Positions 1 through 9,480 are shown, counted from the first letter of the stretch. The stretch is DNA of 54,592 nucleotides from an uncultured Lachnospiraceae bacterium (GCA_947063675.1 CAMSTM010000003.1:1-54592), one strand, 5' to 3'. The notes: generated by a model not told the origin, from the letters alone. Made by a program: numbers and translations.

Positions 1-752
1 GAAGCCTGTAAAAGAGGCGGATAACCAGCAAAGCAAAAAGGACGACCAGCAAAGCCGATAAAAAACGGAACGGCAAACGGAACCGGATAATAAGTGACGG
101 TGCGGGAGGCTTCCTCATAGTCGAGGCTGACGGTGAGGAAAACCGAATAATACCCCCAGGGCAGCAGATATTTGACAGGCATCTGCGGGAAAAATCCTGA
201 GAAGATGCCTGCAAAGGTTCCGCCCACTCCTACAAACAGGGGAAACAGTTGGTTATTTGAAATCAGAGACAGCGATTGCTGTATAACAATCAGCACCATT
301 CCCACGGCAAGGCTTGCCAGAAAGAAAAGCAGTATGTTTTCTAAAGGAGCCGGCTGCGCCACATGGAATCTCCGGCATAATACATATATCAGGGCGGTTT
401 GGGCCAGCGTGAAGAAAAGCAGGTACAGGAAGCTTAAAAACAGCTTTATATGGAAAATGCTGCGTCTTGGCTGCATGGTGCACAAAAGTTTAAAGGTGTT
501 TCCTTTCAGCTCCATATCACAGAGCCGGCTTTCCACACAGGCAATGATGACGGGGAGAAAAAAGGAATCCATAATGGGAAAATTGGCAAGGAGATAGTAG
601 TACCCCTGCTGCATTACCACATCGTTTTTTTCCTGCATGCGGGACATGGCCCAGAGCGACCATACCATCATCAGACACAGGGCTGCCGTATAGAGGAGGC
701 CGATATGGCGGCGTCTGGTTTTTTTAAGTTCCGTCAAAAATAAACGTATCAT
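1..752 (-). CDS. ABC-2 type permease (lantibiotic-immunity/bacitracin-type), partial, runs off the left edge
   Basis: Minus-strand frame from ATG at 752 (ATGA overlap with the ATPase stop) reads MIRLFLTELKKTRRRHIGLLYTAALCLMMVWSLWAMSR...; multiple hydrophobic segments; directly downstream of an ABC ATPase. Not in the ORF track, probably because it has no stop in the window. Confidence 0.75.
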   Translation of the reverse strand, partial: MIRLFLTELKKTRRRHIGLLYTAALCLMMVWSLWAMSRMQEKNDVVMQQGYYYLLANFPIMDSFFLPVIIACVESRLCDMELKGNTFKLLCTMQPRRSIFHIKLFLSFLYLLFFTLAQTALIYVLCRRFHVAQPAPLENILLFFLASLAVGMVLIVIQQSLSLISNNQLFPLFVGVGGTFAGIFSGFFPQMPVKYLLPWGYYSVFLTVSLDYEEASRTVTYYPVPFAVPFFIGFAGRPFCFAGYPPLLQA

Positions 753-1705
753 AAGCTCACCTGCTTTCCGGTCAGTTTCAGGAAAATATCCTCCAGAGAT
801 TTCTGGTATTCCTCAATCCGTAAAATTCCAATACCCTGTTTCACAAGTTCGGAGATTAAAAACGCCGCTTTATCGTCGCTGGTTTCCGGGAACATTAAAA
901 AATCTTCTTCCAGCCGGCAGTCAATCTGATTTTCATTTAATACGGCCAGCGCCCGGTTATTGTTGCTGGTGCGAAGGCGCAGCTGTCGTCTGCTGTATTC
1001 ATGGAGGTGGAGAAGGCTGTCCTGATAAATCAGCTTCCCTTTATTGATAATCCCGGCATAGTCCGCCATCTGGTCGATTTCGCTTAAAAGGTGGCTGGAG
1101 ACCATGACAGTCATGTGATAAGTCCGGGGCAGGGAACGCACCAGTTCCCGCATTTCCTGAATACCGGCAGGGTCAAGGCCGTTGGTAGGCTCGTCCAGAA
1201 GAAGGAGCTTTGGATGGCCGAGAAGCGCTCCCGCAAGCCCGAGGCGCTGTTTCATTCCAAGGGAATAATGGCCTGCTTTCTTGTCCTGCTGCTGTTCCAT
1301 CCGCACAATGGAAAGCACTTCATTGATTTCCTTTTTCGGAATGTTTTTCAGGGTACAGATGATTTCCAGATTTTCCCGCCCGGTGAGATGGCCGTAGTAG
1401 GAGGGGGATTCAATCAGGGAGCCGGTCTGCCGAAGGATTGCCAGCCGGTGCTTTTCAGCGGATGGTTTCCCCATGGAGGCCAGGGAGGTTCCCAGAACGG
1501 AGATATCTCCGCCTGTGGGCTTAATCAGTCCCAGTAGCATCTTCATGGTGGTGGTTTTTCCGGCGCCGTTGGGGCCTAAAAACCCGTAAATGCAGCCCTG
1601 CGGCACGGCGAGATTCACCTTCTCAACCACATTGGCAAAAGACTGTCCCTGTTTGTAGGTTTTGGTAAGGCCTTTCGTTTCAATCACAAAATTTTGTCTG
1701 TTCAT
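749..1705 (-). CDS. ABC transporter ATP-binding protein (BcrA/lantibiotic-protection type)
   Basis: Walker A GPNGAGKTTT, signature YSLGMKQRLGLA, Walker B LLLLDEPTNGLDP. Confidence 0.93.
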   Translation of the reverse strand: MNRQNFVIETKGLTKTYKQGQSFANVVEKVNLAVPQGCIYGFLGPNGAGKTTTMKMLLGLIKPTGGDISVLGTSLASMGKPSAEKHRLAILRQTGSLIESPSYYGHLTGRENLEIICTLKNIPKKEINEVLSIVRMEQQQDKKAGHYSLGMKQRLGLAGALLGHPKLLLLDEPTNGLDPAGIQEMRELVRSLPRTYHMTVMVSSHLLSEIDQMADYAGIINKGKLIYQDSLLHLHEYSRRQLRLRTSNNNRALAVLNENQIDCRLEEDFLMFPETSDDKAAFLISELVKQGIGILRIEEYQKSLEDIFLKLTGKQVSL

Positions 1706-1862
1706 AAGTAGTTTTCCTTTCTGTCAGGTTTAAGAGGAGTATACAAGGCGTTCCTTACATGAAAATGAAAGCTGCCTTACATTTACCTTAAATCTGCGGC
1801 GGATTGCTTACGGGGAGGAAGTTTTATATTATAATAGAGAAAAAGAGGAAACGGGGACGGTT

Positions 1863-2570
1863 ATGAAATACATTTTTGAAAGCACGCTGCTTCTGGTGGA
1901 TGATAACGGTGAATTTTTAAAAATGGTAACAGGAATTTTGAAAAGGGAAGGCTTTCTTCATATAGATTGTGCAGCCGGCGTAAGAGAGGCGGAGGACTAT
2001 TTTTTGAAGAAGGAACCTGACCTGGTGGTTTTAGACGTCAATCTTCCTGACGGGGACGGCTTTTCCCTGATGCAGAAAATAAGAACCGTGTCGGAGGTGC
2101 CGGTGCTTTTTCTTTCAGCCAGAGATGAGGACAGCGACAGGCTTTTAGGGCTCGGGCTTGGAGCCGATGACTATATGGTAAAGCCCTTTTTGCCCAGAGA
2201 GCTGATTCTCCGTATCAGCGCTATCTTGAAAAGGACCTACTTTCCGAAAGGAAGTCCGGCGAACCGGGATGAGGTTTTAAGCCTGGGGGAATGCACGGCT
2301 GATTTTAAAAGCGGCGTGGCCAGATGGGCGGACAGGGAAATCCCGCTGACGGCAAAGGAGCTGTTAATTTTGCGCAAGCTCTGGGAAAACAAGGGAAATA
2401 TTGTAACTTTCGACCAGCTCTGTCAGGCGGTGTGGGAGGATAATTATTTCGGATATGAAAACACCATAATGGTGCATATCAGGCGGCTGAGAGAGAAGAT
2501 AGAAGAAAACCCGTCAAAGCCCCGGTTTCTTTTGACGGTGCGGGGGCTGGGATATAAGCTGAAGGTATAA
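1863..2570 (+). CDS. OmpR/PhoB-family response regulator
   Basis: REC domain (LLVDDN, VVLDVNLPDGDGF, KPFLPREL) plus winged-helix C-terminus (VHIRRLREKIEENPSKPRFLLTVRGLGYKL). Confidence 0.94.
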   Translation: MKYIFESTLLLVDDNGEFLKMVTGILKREGFLHIDCAAGVREAEDYFLKKEPDLVVLDVNLPDGDGFSLMQKIRTVSEVPVLFLSARDEDSDRLLGLGLGADDYMVKPFLPRELILRISAILKRTYFPKGSPANRDEVLSLGECTADFKSGVARWADREIPLTAKELLILRKLWENKGNIVTFDQLCQAVWEDNYFGYENTIMVHIRRLREKIEENPSKPRFLLTVRGLGYKLKV

Positions 2571-2574
2571 TGAA

Positions 2575-3987
2575 ATGAAAGATTTACTGAAAATTTACAG
2601 CAGATATATCGGAATTACCTGGATAATTGTGGTGTTTCTGGTCATTGTAAATCTGAGCGGCCTGATGGTGTTCGGTATTTATCATATGACGGGGAATTTC
2701 AATATGTTCCCGAGAGGCATTCAGGGAATGGAGGCTTTAGTGGAGGAGGAAAGCGCCGGGGAATCCTTTGTTATGACGGAAAAAATCGAGGAATACTTAA
2801 GAGGCAGGGTTTTTATTTTCCTGATGGTTCTGGATGACCAGGGGGACGTGGTATGTTCATGGAACAAACCAAAGGAGCTTAAGGAGCATTATACCCTGGG
2901 AGAGGTGGCGGCTTTTACCAGGTGGTATCTTGAGGATTACCCGGTAAAGGTGCTTCGGACAAAAAAGGGACTTTTGGTGGCCGGACGGGAAAAGAACAGC
3001 GTATGGAAATATTCGGTGGAAATAGCGGAAAATTCCATGAAAGACGCAATCGCGTACATGCAGATTTTTGTAGCGCTTAATTTCGCGGTGATGTTTCTGG
3101 TGGCGTTTTTTTTGGGATACCGTTATTACAAGTCCCTGCGGCCGCTTTCAGAGGGAATCGGCGCTTTGTCCGAAAACAGGAAAATCCATCTCGCGGAAAA
3201 AGGAGCGGCTTCCAGCCTTGCGGCACAGATTAACAGGACCTCCGATGTACTGGAGTCGCAGAGAAACGCGCTTGAAAAGAGGGATACAGCAAGAACGGAA
3301 TGGATAGCGGGTGTGTCCCATGATATCCGCACTCCCCTTTCCATGATTATGGGCTATGCGGACGAGCTTGAAAGAAGCGTTTATCTTGACGGGGAGGAGC
3401 GGGCAAAGGCGGCGGTAATAAGGAGCCAGAGCCTGAAAATCCGGCAGTTGATTGAGGATTTGAATCTCACCTCCAAGCTGGAATACCATATGCAGCCCCT
3501 GCGGATTCATGCCTTTTATCCGGCATCGCTTCTCCGGCAGCTCGCGGCGGAGGTGATAAACGAGGAGCCGGGCGAGCAGTACGAGCTGATACCGGATATT
3601 GAGCCGGAACTGGAGGGTTTTGAGATAAAAGGGGATGAGCGGCTGATTTCCCGGGCCGTGAGAAATCTTTTAAACAACAGTATCCGCCACAATCCGGGAG
3701 GCTGCCGGATATATCTGACGGCGCGGCGGAAAGAGGAGGGATTCCTTATCCGCGTCAGGGACGACGGCCGCGGAATCGGAGATGAGATTGTCAGATGTCT
3801 GACGGAGGAGAAAGAGGGCGGAGATGAGAATTTAAGCGGGGGCGCTTTCCAGAAAAGAAAAAAAGAAAAGCCCCACATTATGGGACTTCGCATTGTAAAG
3901 CAAATCGTGCTTGCCCATAAGGGGGTTTTTGAAATACAGGAAGAGGGACACTGTGTAAGCATGTGGTTTCCGGCCGCCGTATCCTGA
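2575..3987 (+). CDS. Sensor histidine kinase
   Basis: Two TM segments, H-box GVSHDIRTPLSMIMGY, N-box NLLNNSIRHN, G-box DDGRGI; 4 nt after the response regulator. Confidence 0.93.
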   Translation: MKDLLKIYSRYIGITWIIVVFLVIVNLSGLMVFGIYHMTGNFNMFPRGIQGMEALVEEESAGESFVMTEKIEEYLRGRVFIFLMVLDDQGDVVCSWNKPKELKEHYTLGEVAAFTRWYLEDYPVKVLRTKKGLLVAGREKNSVWKYSVEIAENSMKDAIAYMQIFVALNFAVMFLVAFFLGYRYYKSLRPLSEGIGALSENRKIHLAEKGAASSLAAQINRTSDVLESQRNALEKRDTARTEWIAGVSHDIRTPLSMIMGYADELERSVYLDGEERAKAAVIRSQSLKIRQLIEDLNLTSKLEYHMQPLRIHAFYPASLLRQLAAEVINEEPGEQYELIPDIEPELEGFEIKGDERLISRAVRNLLNNSIRHNPGGCRIYLTARRKEEGFLIRVRDDGRGIGDEIVRCLTEEKEGGDENLSGGAFQKRKKEKPHIMGLRIVKQIVLAHKGVFEIQEEGHCVSMWFPAAVS

Positions 3988-4049
3988 GAGGTTCCCGGAC
4001 ATTCAGGTCTCAGGCCTTTTGCGGATAGGCAAAAGACCGGCTTACAGAA

Positions 4050-4733
4050 TCAGGCCACATACAGATACATAAAAATAAAGTGACAGATGCTTCCGCCCAT
4101 GACGAACAGGTGGAAAATTTCATGGGAGCCGAAAAATTCATGCTTTTTATTAAAAAGAGGAAGTTTTAACGCGTAGATTACGCCGCCTACGGTATAGATA
4201 ACCCCGCCTGCAAGGAGCCAGCCGAAAGCCGCATGGGGCAAAATCTGCCACAAAGGGCCGAACACGGCAACGCAGGCCCATCCCATGGCAATGTAAATTA
4301 CGGAGGAAAACCATTTCGGACAGGTAATCCAGCAGGCTTTCAGAGTCATGCCAAGAAGAGCGATTCCCCATACCGTTGCAAGAAGCGCATATCCCGTCCG
4401 CCCGCCGAGGATAATCAGACAAACCGGCGTGTAGGAGCCGGCAATCAGCACAAAAATCATCATGTGGTCCAGCTTGCGGAAAACACGCAGGGCTTTTCCC
4501 GTGATATTCAGCGAGTGATAGGTTGCGCTGGCGCCGTAAAGCAGTATCATGCTGATACAGAAAATGCTTAAAGCCAGCAGAGTTTTGCCGCCGGAAGAAA
4601 GGGCGGATTTAATTAAAAGGGGAGCTGCCGCAAAGACGGCCATCATCATTCCGATAAAGTGTGTGATTGCGCTGCCCGGTTCCCGTATAGTAATTTGCAT
4701 AAATGACACCTCCTGAATATGTTGTATACGCAA
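4050..4733 (-). CDS. Hemolysin III / PAQR family membrane protein
   Basis: EPGSAITHFIGMM..., SATYHSLNI, RKLDHMMIFVLIAGSYTPVCL, GSHEIFHLFVMGGSICHF are typical HlyIII motifs. Confidence 0.92.
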   Translation of the reverse strand: MRIQHIQEVSFMQITIREPGSAITHFIGMMMAVFAAAPLLIKSALSSGGKTLLALSIFCISMILLYGASATYHSLNITGKALRVFRKLDHMMIFVLIAGSYTPVCLIILGGRTGYALLATVWGIALLGMTLKACWITCPKWFSSVIYIAMGWACVAVFGPLWQILPHAAFGWLLAGGVIYTVGGVIYALKLPLFNKKHEFFGSHEIFHLFVMGGSICHFIFMYLYVA

Positions 4734-4797
4734 TAAGTAGTTTTTAATACTACATGTAACATATTATGATACTACTACGTATTGTTTCGTGTGTCAA
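4731..4797 (-). promoter_or_regulatory. Promoter of the HlyIII gene overlapped by inverted repeats
   Basis: Minus strand TTGACA (4797-4792), 17-bp spacer, TAGTAT (4774-4769); arms CAATAAGTAGT (4731-4741) and ACTACGTATTG (4774-4784) are 10/11 complementary, plus GTAGT/ACTAC (4737-4753). Confidence 0.6.
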
Positions 4798-4886
4798 CCG
4801 AATTTATACAAATTTTAGAAGTTAATATGCTGCCTGCGTCAGGACAAAGACCGGGCGGCCTGTGGCGAATCATAAAAACAGCCCGG

Positions 4887-5153
4887 TCAGTCCTCCTCAA
4901 TCACGTGGATTTCCAGATAATCAAAATCAACGGTTTCAATAAAGTTGTCCTGAGTAAACCTTGCCTTGTCATGCCGTTTAAACTCCGCAATGGTAGCGTC
5001 GAGCCAGATTGGCTTTCCCAAATCAAATTCATAACAAATCTCGTCCAGGGCCTGAAAGACCTTGTGCGTGCGAGTATCCTCCCGGTCGTTGCAAATGACG
5101 GTATCTTTAATTAAACGGTTATCCTTAAAAATTTTTGCCCACATTCTGAACAT
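4887..5153 (-). CDS. Small conserved-looking hypothetical protein (88 aa)
   Basis: Open frame MFRMWAKIFKDNRLIKDTVICNDREDTRTHKVFQALDEICYEFDLGKPIWLDATIAEFKRHDKARFTQDNF...; plausible protein composition, isolated position. Confidence 0.7.
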   Translation of the reverse strand: MFRMWAKIFKDNRLIKDTVICNDREDTRTHKVFQALDEICYEFDLGKPIWLDATIAEFKRHDKARFTQDNFIETVDFDYLEIHVIEED

Positions 5154-5477
5154 AAATCGGACCCAGCCTTCCTTTATTTTTCCCGGCAGGTGCAGCGCCG
5201 GTGTGCCTGCGCTTATCTTTGAGATTCAGGCATGGAATCATCATATCATACGGAAAATAAAAAAGCAGTAATAAAATCGGATATTTAACATAGACTTTTA
5301 AGGACCGTGTCCGATAAAAGTTATCCATGAAATATAAAATATTTCATGAATAATATACATTATTACTCAAAAGTATGATAGAATATAAAAAGAAGCAGAG
5401 AGAGAAAAAAGTATTTTTCCGGCTTCTGTTTCAAAAGCGGATAAAAATATACTGGACGCGGCAAGGCGGGTGACAAA

Positions 5478-6119
5478 ATGGAATTATGCGATGAACGGGA
5501 CAGCGACGTGGGGAGCTGGGAGGAGGTCATTCTGATTTACCGGTCTGCGCTGAAGCAGATTCTGACAAAAATGGAAATCCTGAACGACGAATTCCAGCAT
5601 GTACACAGGTACAATCCCATTGAGCATATTAAATCCCGGCTCAAAACCTCTGAAAGTATTGTCAAAAAGTTAAAAAAGCACGGCCACGAGTCCACCATTC
5701 AAAATATGGTCAGGTACGTAAACGACATTGCGGGCGTCAGAGTAATCTGTTCCTTTACCTCCGATATTTATCAGATTGCGGAAATGATTACGAATCAGGA
5801 TGATATCAAGGTAATTGGCGTCAAGGATTACATTATCAATCCCAAAGCCAGCGGATATAAGAGTTATCACATGCTGGTGACAATACCTGTATATTTATCC
5901 GACAGAATTGAGGAAACAAAGGTAGAAATACAGATACGTACCGTCGCCATGGATTTCTGGGCGAGCCTGGAGCATAAAATCAATTACAAATTCGAAGGAA
6001 TGGTTCCGGTACATATCGAAAAAGAACTGATTGAATGCGCCAAAATGGTATCTGAACTGGACGCGAAGATGCTGTCCCTAAACGAAGAGGTATTGAGTAT
6101 CAGTGAAAATCAAAAATAG
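5478..6119 (+). CDS. Small alarmone synthetase (RelQ/RelP-type GTP pyrophosphokinase)
   Basis: RelA/SpoT synthetase motifs: VNDIAGVRVICSFTSDIYQIAEMI, KDYIINPKASGYKSYHMLV, VEIQIRTVAMDFWASLEHKINYK; no HD domain. Confidence 0.93.
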   Translation: MELCDERDSDVGSWEEVILIYRSALKQILTKMEILNDEFQHVHRYNPIEHIKSRLKTSESIVKKLKKHGHESTIQNMVRYVNDIAGVRVICSFTSDIYQIAEMITNQDDIKVIGVKDYIINPKASGYKSYHMLVTIPVYLSDRIEETKVEIQIRTVAMDFWASLEHKINYKFEGMVPVHIEKELIECAKMVSELDAKMLSLNEEVLSISENQK

Positions 6120-6144
6120 CCGACGGCTGTCGGCTGTTTTTTTG
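6117..6144 (+). terminator. Rho-independent terminator after the alarmone synthetase
   Basis: AGCCGAC-GGCT-GTCGGCT followed by a T-run. Confidence 0.85.
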
Positions 6145-6480
6145 CGCGAGCAACGAGCCGGACGCGCGTGCTTGCACGCGCACCCGGCGACTGCCGCGTA
6201 CAGCGAGGCAAAGCCGAGCGGCGCAGGTAACGAGCCGGACGCGCGTGCTTGCACGCGCACCCGGCGACTGCCGCGTACAGCGAGGCGAAGCCGAGCGGCG
6301 CGAGTAATGAGCCGGACGCGTGTGCTTGCACGCGCACCCGGCGACTGCCGCGTACAGCGAGGCGAAGCCGAGCGGCGCGAGTAATGAGTCAGGCGCGCGT
6401 GCTTGCACGCGTACCCGGCGACTGTCGCGTACAGCGAGGCAAAGCCGAGCGCGCGGGCAACGGTTCAGGCGCGTGTGCGG
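6144..6480. repeat. GC-rich tandem repeat array, 77-bp period, four copies plus partial flanks
   Basis: Copies begin GAGCCGG/GAGTCAG at 6155, 6232, 6309 and 6386 (last copy 76 bp), partial unit from 6462; unit contains GCCGG-AC-GCGCGTGC-TT-GCACGCGC-AC-CCGGC. Confidence 0.93.
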
Positions 6481-6504
6481 AAGATATCAAAGGAGGAAAA
6501 GAAA

Positions 6505-6978
6505 ATGGCAATAGAAAGAGTAAGAGCCTATTTCAGAGAATACGGAATGGAGGAGCGTGTACGCGAGCTTGGCGAATCCAGCGCCACAGTGGAGCTTGCC
6601 GCCGCCGCGCTTAACTGCGAACCGCAGAGGATAGCAAAGACGCTCTCTTTCATGGTGGAAGACCGCGCAGTACTTATAGTGGCTGCCGGGGACGTGAAAA
6701 TCGACAATCCCAAATACAAGGCGCAGTTTGGCAAAAAGGCAAAAATGCTGTCGCCGCAGGAAGCGGAAACACTGGTGGGACATGCAGTGGGCGGCGTTTG
6801 CCCCTTTGCGGTAAACGAAGGTGTGGAGGTATATCTTGACGAATCGCTGAAACGGTTCGAAACGGTTTTCCCGGCCTGCGGAAGCGCAAACAGCGCAATA
6901 GAGCTTACGATTCCCGAACTTGAAAAGTATTCCGGGGCTGCGGGCTGGATAGACGTTTGCAAGTTGATGAACGCCTGA
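6505..6978 (+). CDS. YbaK/EbsC family protein (prolyl-tRNA editing/deacylase-like)
   Basis: MAIERVRAYFREYGMEERVREL...; RIAKTLSFMV, AVGGVCPFAV, YLDESLKRFETVFPACGSANSAIELT; AGGAGG RBS before 6505. The longer track ORF (6403) only adds translated repeat. Confidence 0.9.
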   Translation: MAIERVRAYFREYGMEERVRELGESSATVELAAAALNCEPQRIAKTLSFMVEDRAVLIVAAGDVKIDNPKYKAQFGKKAKMLSPQEAETLVGHAVGGVCPFAVNEGVEVYLDESLKRFETVFPACGSANSAIELTIPELEKYSGAAGWIDVCKLMNA

Positions 6979-7247
6979 CCGGTTTTCTCATTCAATATCC
7001 GGGATTTTCGCGATAAAATGAGGAGTGCCCAGGCACATCGCTGCACCTGGGCTATTATGAAAAAATTTATCTATGCGTGTAATGAAAACATTACGTTGTC
7101 TCTTGTTTGATTTAAATATAGTGTACAACACAAATATGAATAAATTATGAACGCGATGTAAATATATCGTTAATTATTACAATATATAAAATTAAACGTC
7201 TGGAAAAATATGCAAAATGCATAAATGGAAAACAGGAGGTCTTTACA

Positions 7248-8612
7248 ATGGCATCAGTGCGCAGTATGACGGACGGCTCGCCGGGGAAATTAATTATTTC
7301 TTTTGCGCTGCCGTTAATGATAGGAAATTTGTTTCAGCAGTTCTATACAATTGCGGACGCTGCGATTGTAGGGCAGGTGCTGGGGGTTTCCGCAATCGCG
7401 GCTGTGGGAGCGGCGGAATGGATTATCTGGATGATTCAGGGTATTATCCAGGGATTTACTCAGGGCTTTTCCATACAGATGGCTCATGAGTTCGGCGCCA
7501 GGGATTACAAAAGGCTGCGCAACGTGGTTGTAAATTCGGCTTTTCTGGCGGCGGTAAGCGCCTTTGTACTTCTTGTAGCCGGGCAGGTTCTGGCAAAGTG
7601 GCTGCTTGGCGTGCTCAATACGCCGGATGCGGTTTTTGCGGAGGCCTCACTTTATATACGGACGATGTTCTGGGGGATACCGGTGGTCATGGCATACAAT
7701 CTCTTTGCAGGGGTGCTCCGCTCTTTAGGGGACGGAAAAACTCCTTTGTACGCCATGGTTTTTGCTTCTATATTAAATGTGGTTTTGGATTTGCTGTTTG
7801 TCCCTGTGCTGCATATGGGCGTGTTTGGAGCGGCTGCGGCAACGGTAATTGCACAGCTCTGCTCCGGCGTATTTTGCTTTTTTAAAATTATCAGAATTGA
7901 AATGCTGAAATTTAACCGCGAGGACTGCGCTCTGTCGGGGGCGCTGCAGCTGCGGCTGTTGAATCTGGGAATGCCCATGGCGTTCCAGAACGCGGTGATT
8001 TCTGTGGGCGGTATGATTGTCCAGTTTGTGATTAACGGATTCGGTGTGGAATTTATTGCAGGCTTTACCGCCACCAATAAGCTGTACGGCATGCTGGAAG
8101 TGGCGGCTACCTCCTACGGCTTTGCCATGACAACTTATACAGGGCAGAATCTGGGGGCAGGCGAGACGCAGCGGGTACGCACCGGATATCGTTCTGCGAT
8201 GGCAATTGCCATGGTGACGTCTCTTGTGATTGCCGCCGTGATGGTTTTAGGCGGAAGGGCAATACTGCTCTGCTTCATTTCCGGGGAGGCGAAGACGGTG
8301 GAAACCACCCTTGCCATCGCCTACCGTTACCTGTTTATCATGAGCGTCTGTCTGCCGGTTTTATATTATCTGCATGTGACCCGCTCCTGTATTCAGGGAA
8401 TGGGAAATACGGTGCTCCCCATGCTTTCCGGTCTGGCGGAGTTTTGTATGCGTACCGCCGCAGCGCTGCTTCTCCCCAGACTGATGGGGCAGCAGGGAAT
8501 CTTTTATGCGGAAATTGCGGCGTGGCTCGGTGCGGATTTGGTTCTGGGCGTGAGCTACTATTACTGTGTCCGCAGGCTTAAAAATCAGGGAGTTAAGACG
8601 GCAGGAGCATAG
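7248..8612 (+). CDS. MATE family efflux transporter
   Basis: 12-TM-like protein with MTDGSPGKLIISFALPLMIGNLFQQFYTIADAAIVGQVLG. Confidence 0.94.
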   Translation: MASVRSMTDGSPGKLIISFALPLMIGNLFQQFYTIADAAIVGQVLGVSAIAAVGAAEWIIWMIQGIIQGFTQGFSIQMAHEFGARDYKRLRNVVVNSAFLAAVSAFVLLVAGQVLAKWLLGVLNTPDAVFAEASLYIRTMFWGIPVVMAYNLFAGVLRSLGDGKTPLYAMVFASILNVVLDLLFVPVLHMGVFGAAAATVIAQLCSGVFCFFKIIRIEMLKFNREDCALSGALQLRLLNLGMPMAFQNAVISVGGMIVQFVINGFGVEFIAGFTATNKLYGMLEVAATSYGFAMTTYTGQNLGAGETQRVRTGYRSAMAIAMVTSLVIAAVMVLGGRAILLCFISGEAKTVETTLAIAYRYLFIMSVCLPVLYYLHVTRSCIQGMGNTVLPMLSGLAEFCMRTAAALLLPRLMGQQGIFYAEIAAWLGADLVLGVSYYYCVRRLKNQGVKTAGA

Positions 8613-8658
8613 GGTGGCCTGCCGGGGGCAATTGCCGGCCGGAGAAAGCGGGGTAGAG

Positions 8659-9480
8659 ATGAGAATTATCAATCTGATTGAAAATACAAAGGGTAGCATG
8701 GATTGCCTGTTTGAGCATGGATTGAGCTTTTATGCGGAAACGGGAAAACACAGGCTTTTAGTGGATACGGGAGCCGGCGATGCTTTTATCCAAAATGCGG
8801 CTCGGCTTGGCGTGGATTTGGAACAGGTGGATATGGTGGTGTTAAGTCATGGACACTACGACCATGCAGGAGGAATCCCTGCGTTTCACAGGATAAATCC
8901 GGGGGCTGTCATCTATATGCACCGTCTGGCGGGAGAGGCGTATTACCATGAAAAGGAGGGCAGTTACCGTTACATAGGAATTGACCCGCAGATTTCGGAG
9001 CTGCCCGTGGCAGAGCTGACGGATGGAGAAAAAAGAATTGATGACGGAATCTTCCTTTTTGGCGGCGTGCGGGGGAGGAAATTATGGCCTTCGGGAAACA
9101 GGGAGCTGAAGGTGCAAAGAGAGGGACGATATTATCAGGACGAATTTCTACACGAGCAGTATCTGGTCCTGTCCGAGGGCGGTAAGCGGGTTTTGCTTTC
9201 AGGCTGCGCCCACAACGGGATTTTAAACATTCTTGACAGGTATCGGGAAATTTTCAGTTCGGAGCCGGATGCTGTGGTAAGCGGATTTCACATGCAGAAA
9301 AAGTCCGGCTATACGCAGGAGGATTTGTCGGTGATAAGAAATATCGGGACAGAGCTTCAAAAAAGAAATACCGTATTTTACACAGGGCACTGTACGGGAG
9401 AGATTCCCTATCAGATATTGAAGGAATGCATGGGGGAGAAGCTTGTGTATGTCCACAGCGGGGACGAGATTTTTTTGTAA
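8659..9480 (+). CDS. MBL-fold metallo-hydrolase
   Basis: LSHGHYDHAGG metal motif, LLVDTGAGDAF, SGCAHNG, YTGHCTGE; likely start ATG at 8659 within the track ORF from 8566. Confidence 0.88.
   Translation: MRIINLIENTKGSMDCLFEHGLSFYAETGKHRLLVDTGAGDAFIQNAARLGVDLEQVDMVVLSHGHYDHAGGIPAFHRINPGAVIYMHRLAGEAYYHEKEGSYRYIGIDPQISELPVAELTDGEKRIDDGIFLFGGVRGRKLWPSGNRELKVQREGRYYQDEFLHEQYLVLSEGGKRVLLSGCAHNGILNILDRYREIFSSEPDAVVSGFHMQKKSGYTQEDLSVIRNIGTELQKRNTVFYTGHCTGEIPYQILKECMGEKLVYVHSGDEIFL

Noticed and set aside
6144-6480. Possible CRISPR array
   Set aside because: Units are contiguous and near identical with no variable spacers, and no cas genes are in the window.
6078-6514. Several overlapping ORFs on both strands (6078-6260, 6100-6408, 6103-6384, 6110-6337, 6249-6614, 6320-6514)
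   Set aside because: They are translations of the GC-rich 77-bp tandem repeat, which lacks stops in several frames; period is not divisible by 3, no RBS and no family resemblance.
7025-7055. GCCCAGG...CCTGGGC hairpin after the YbaK-family gene as a terminator
   Set aside because: The stem is convincing but there is no T-run after it; too weak to list as a terminator.
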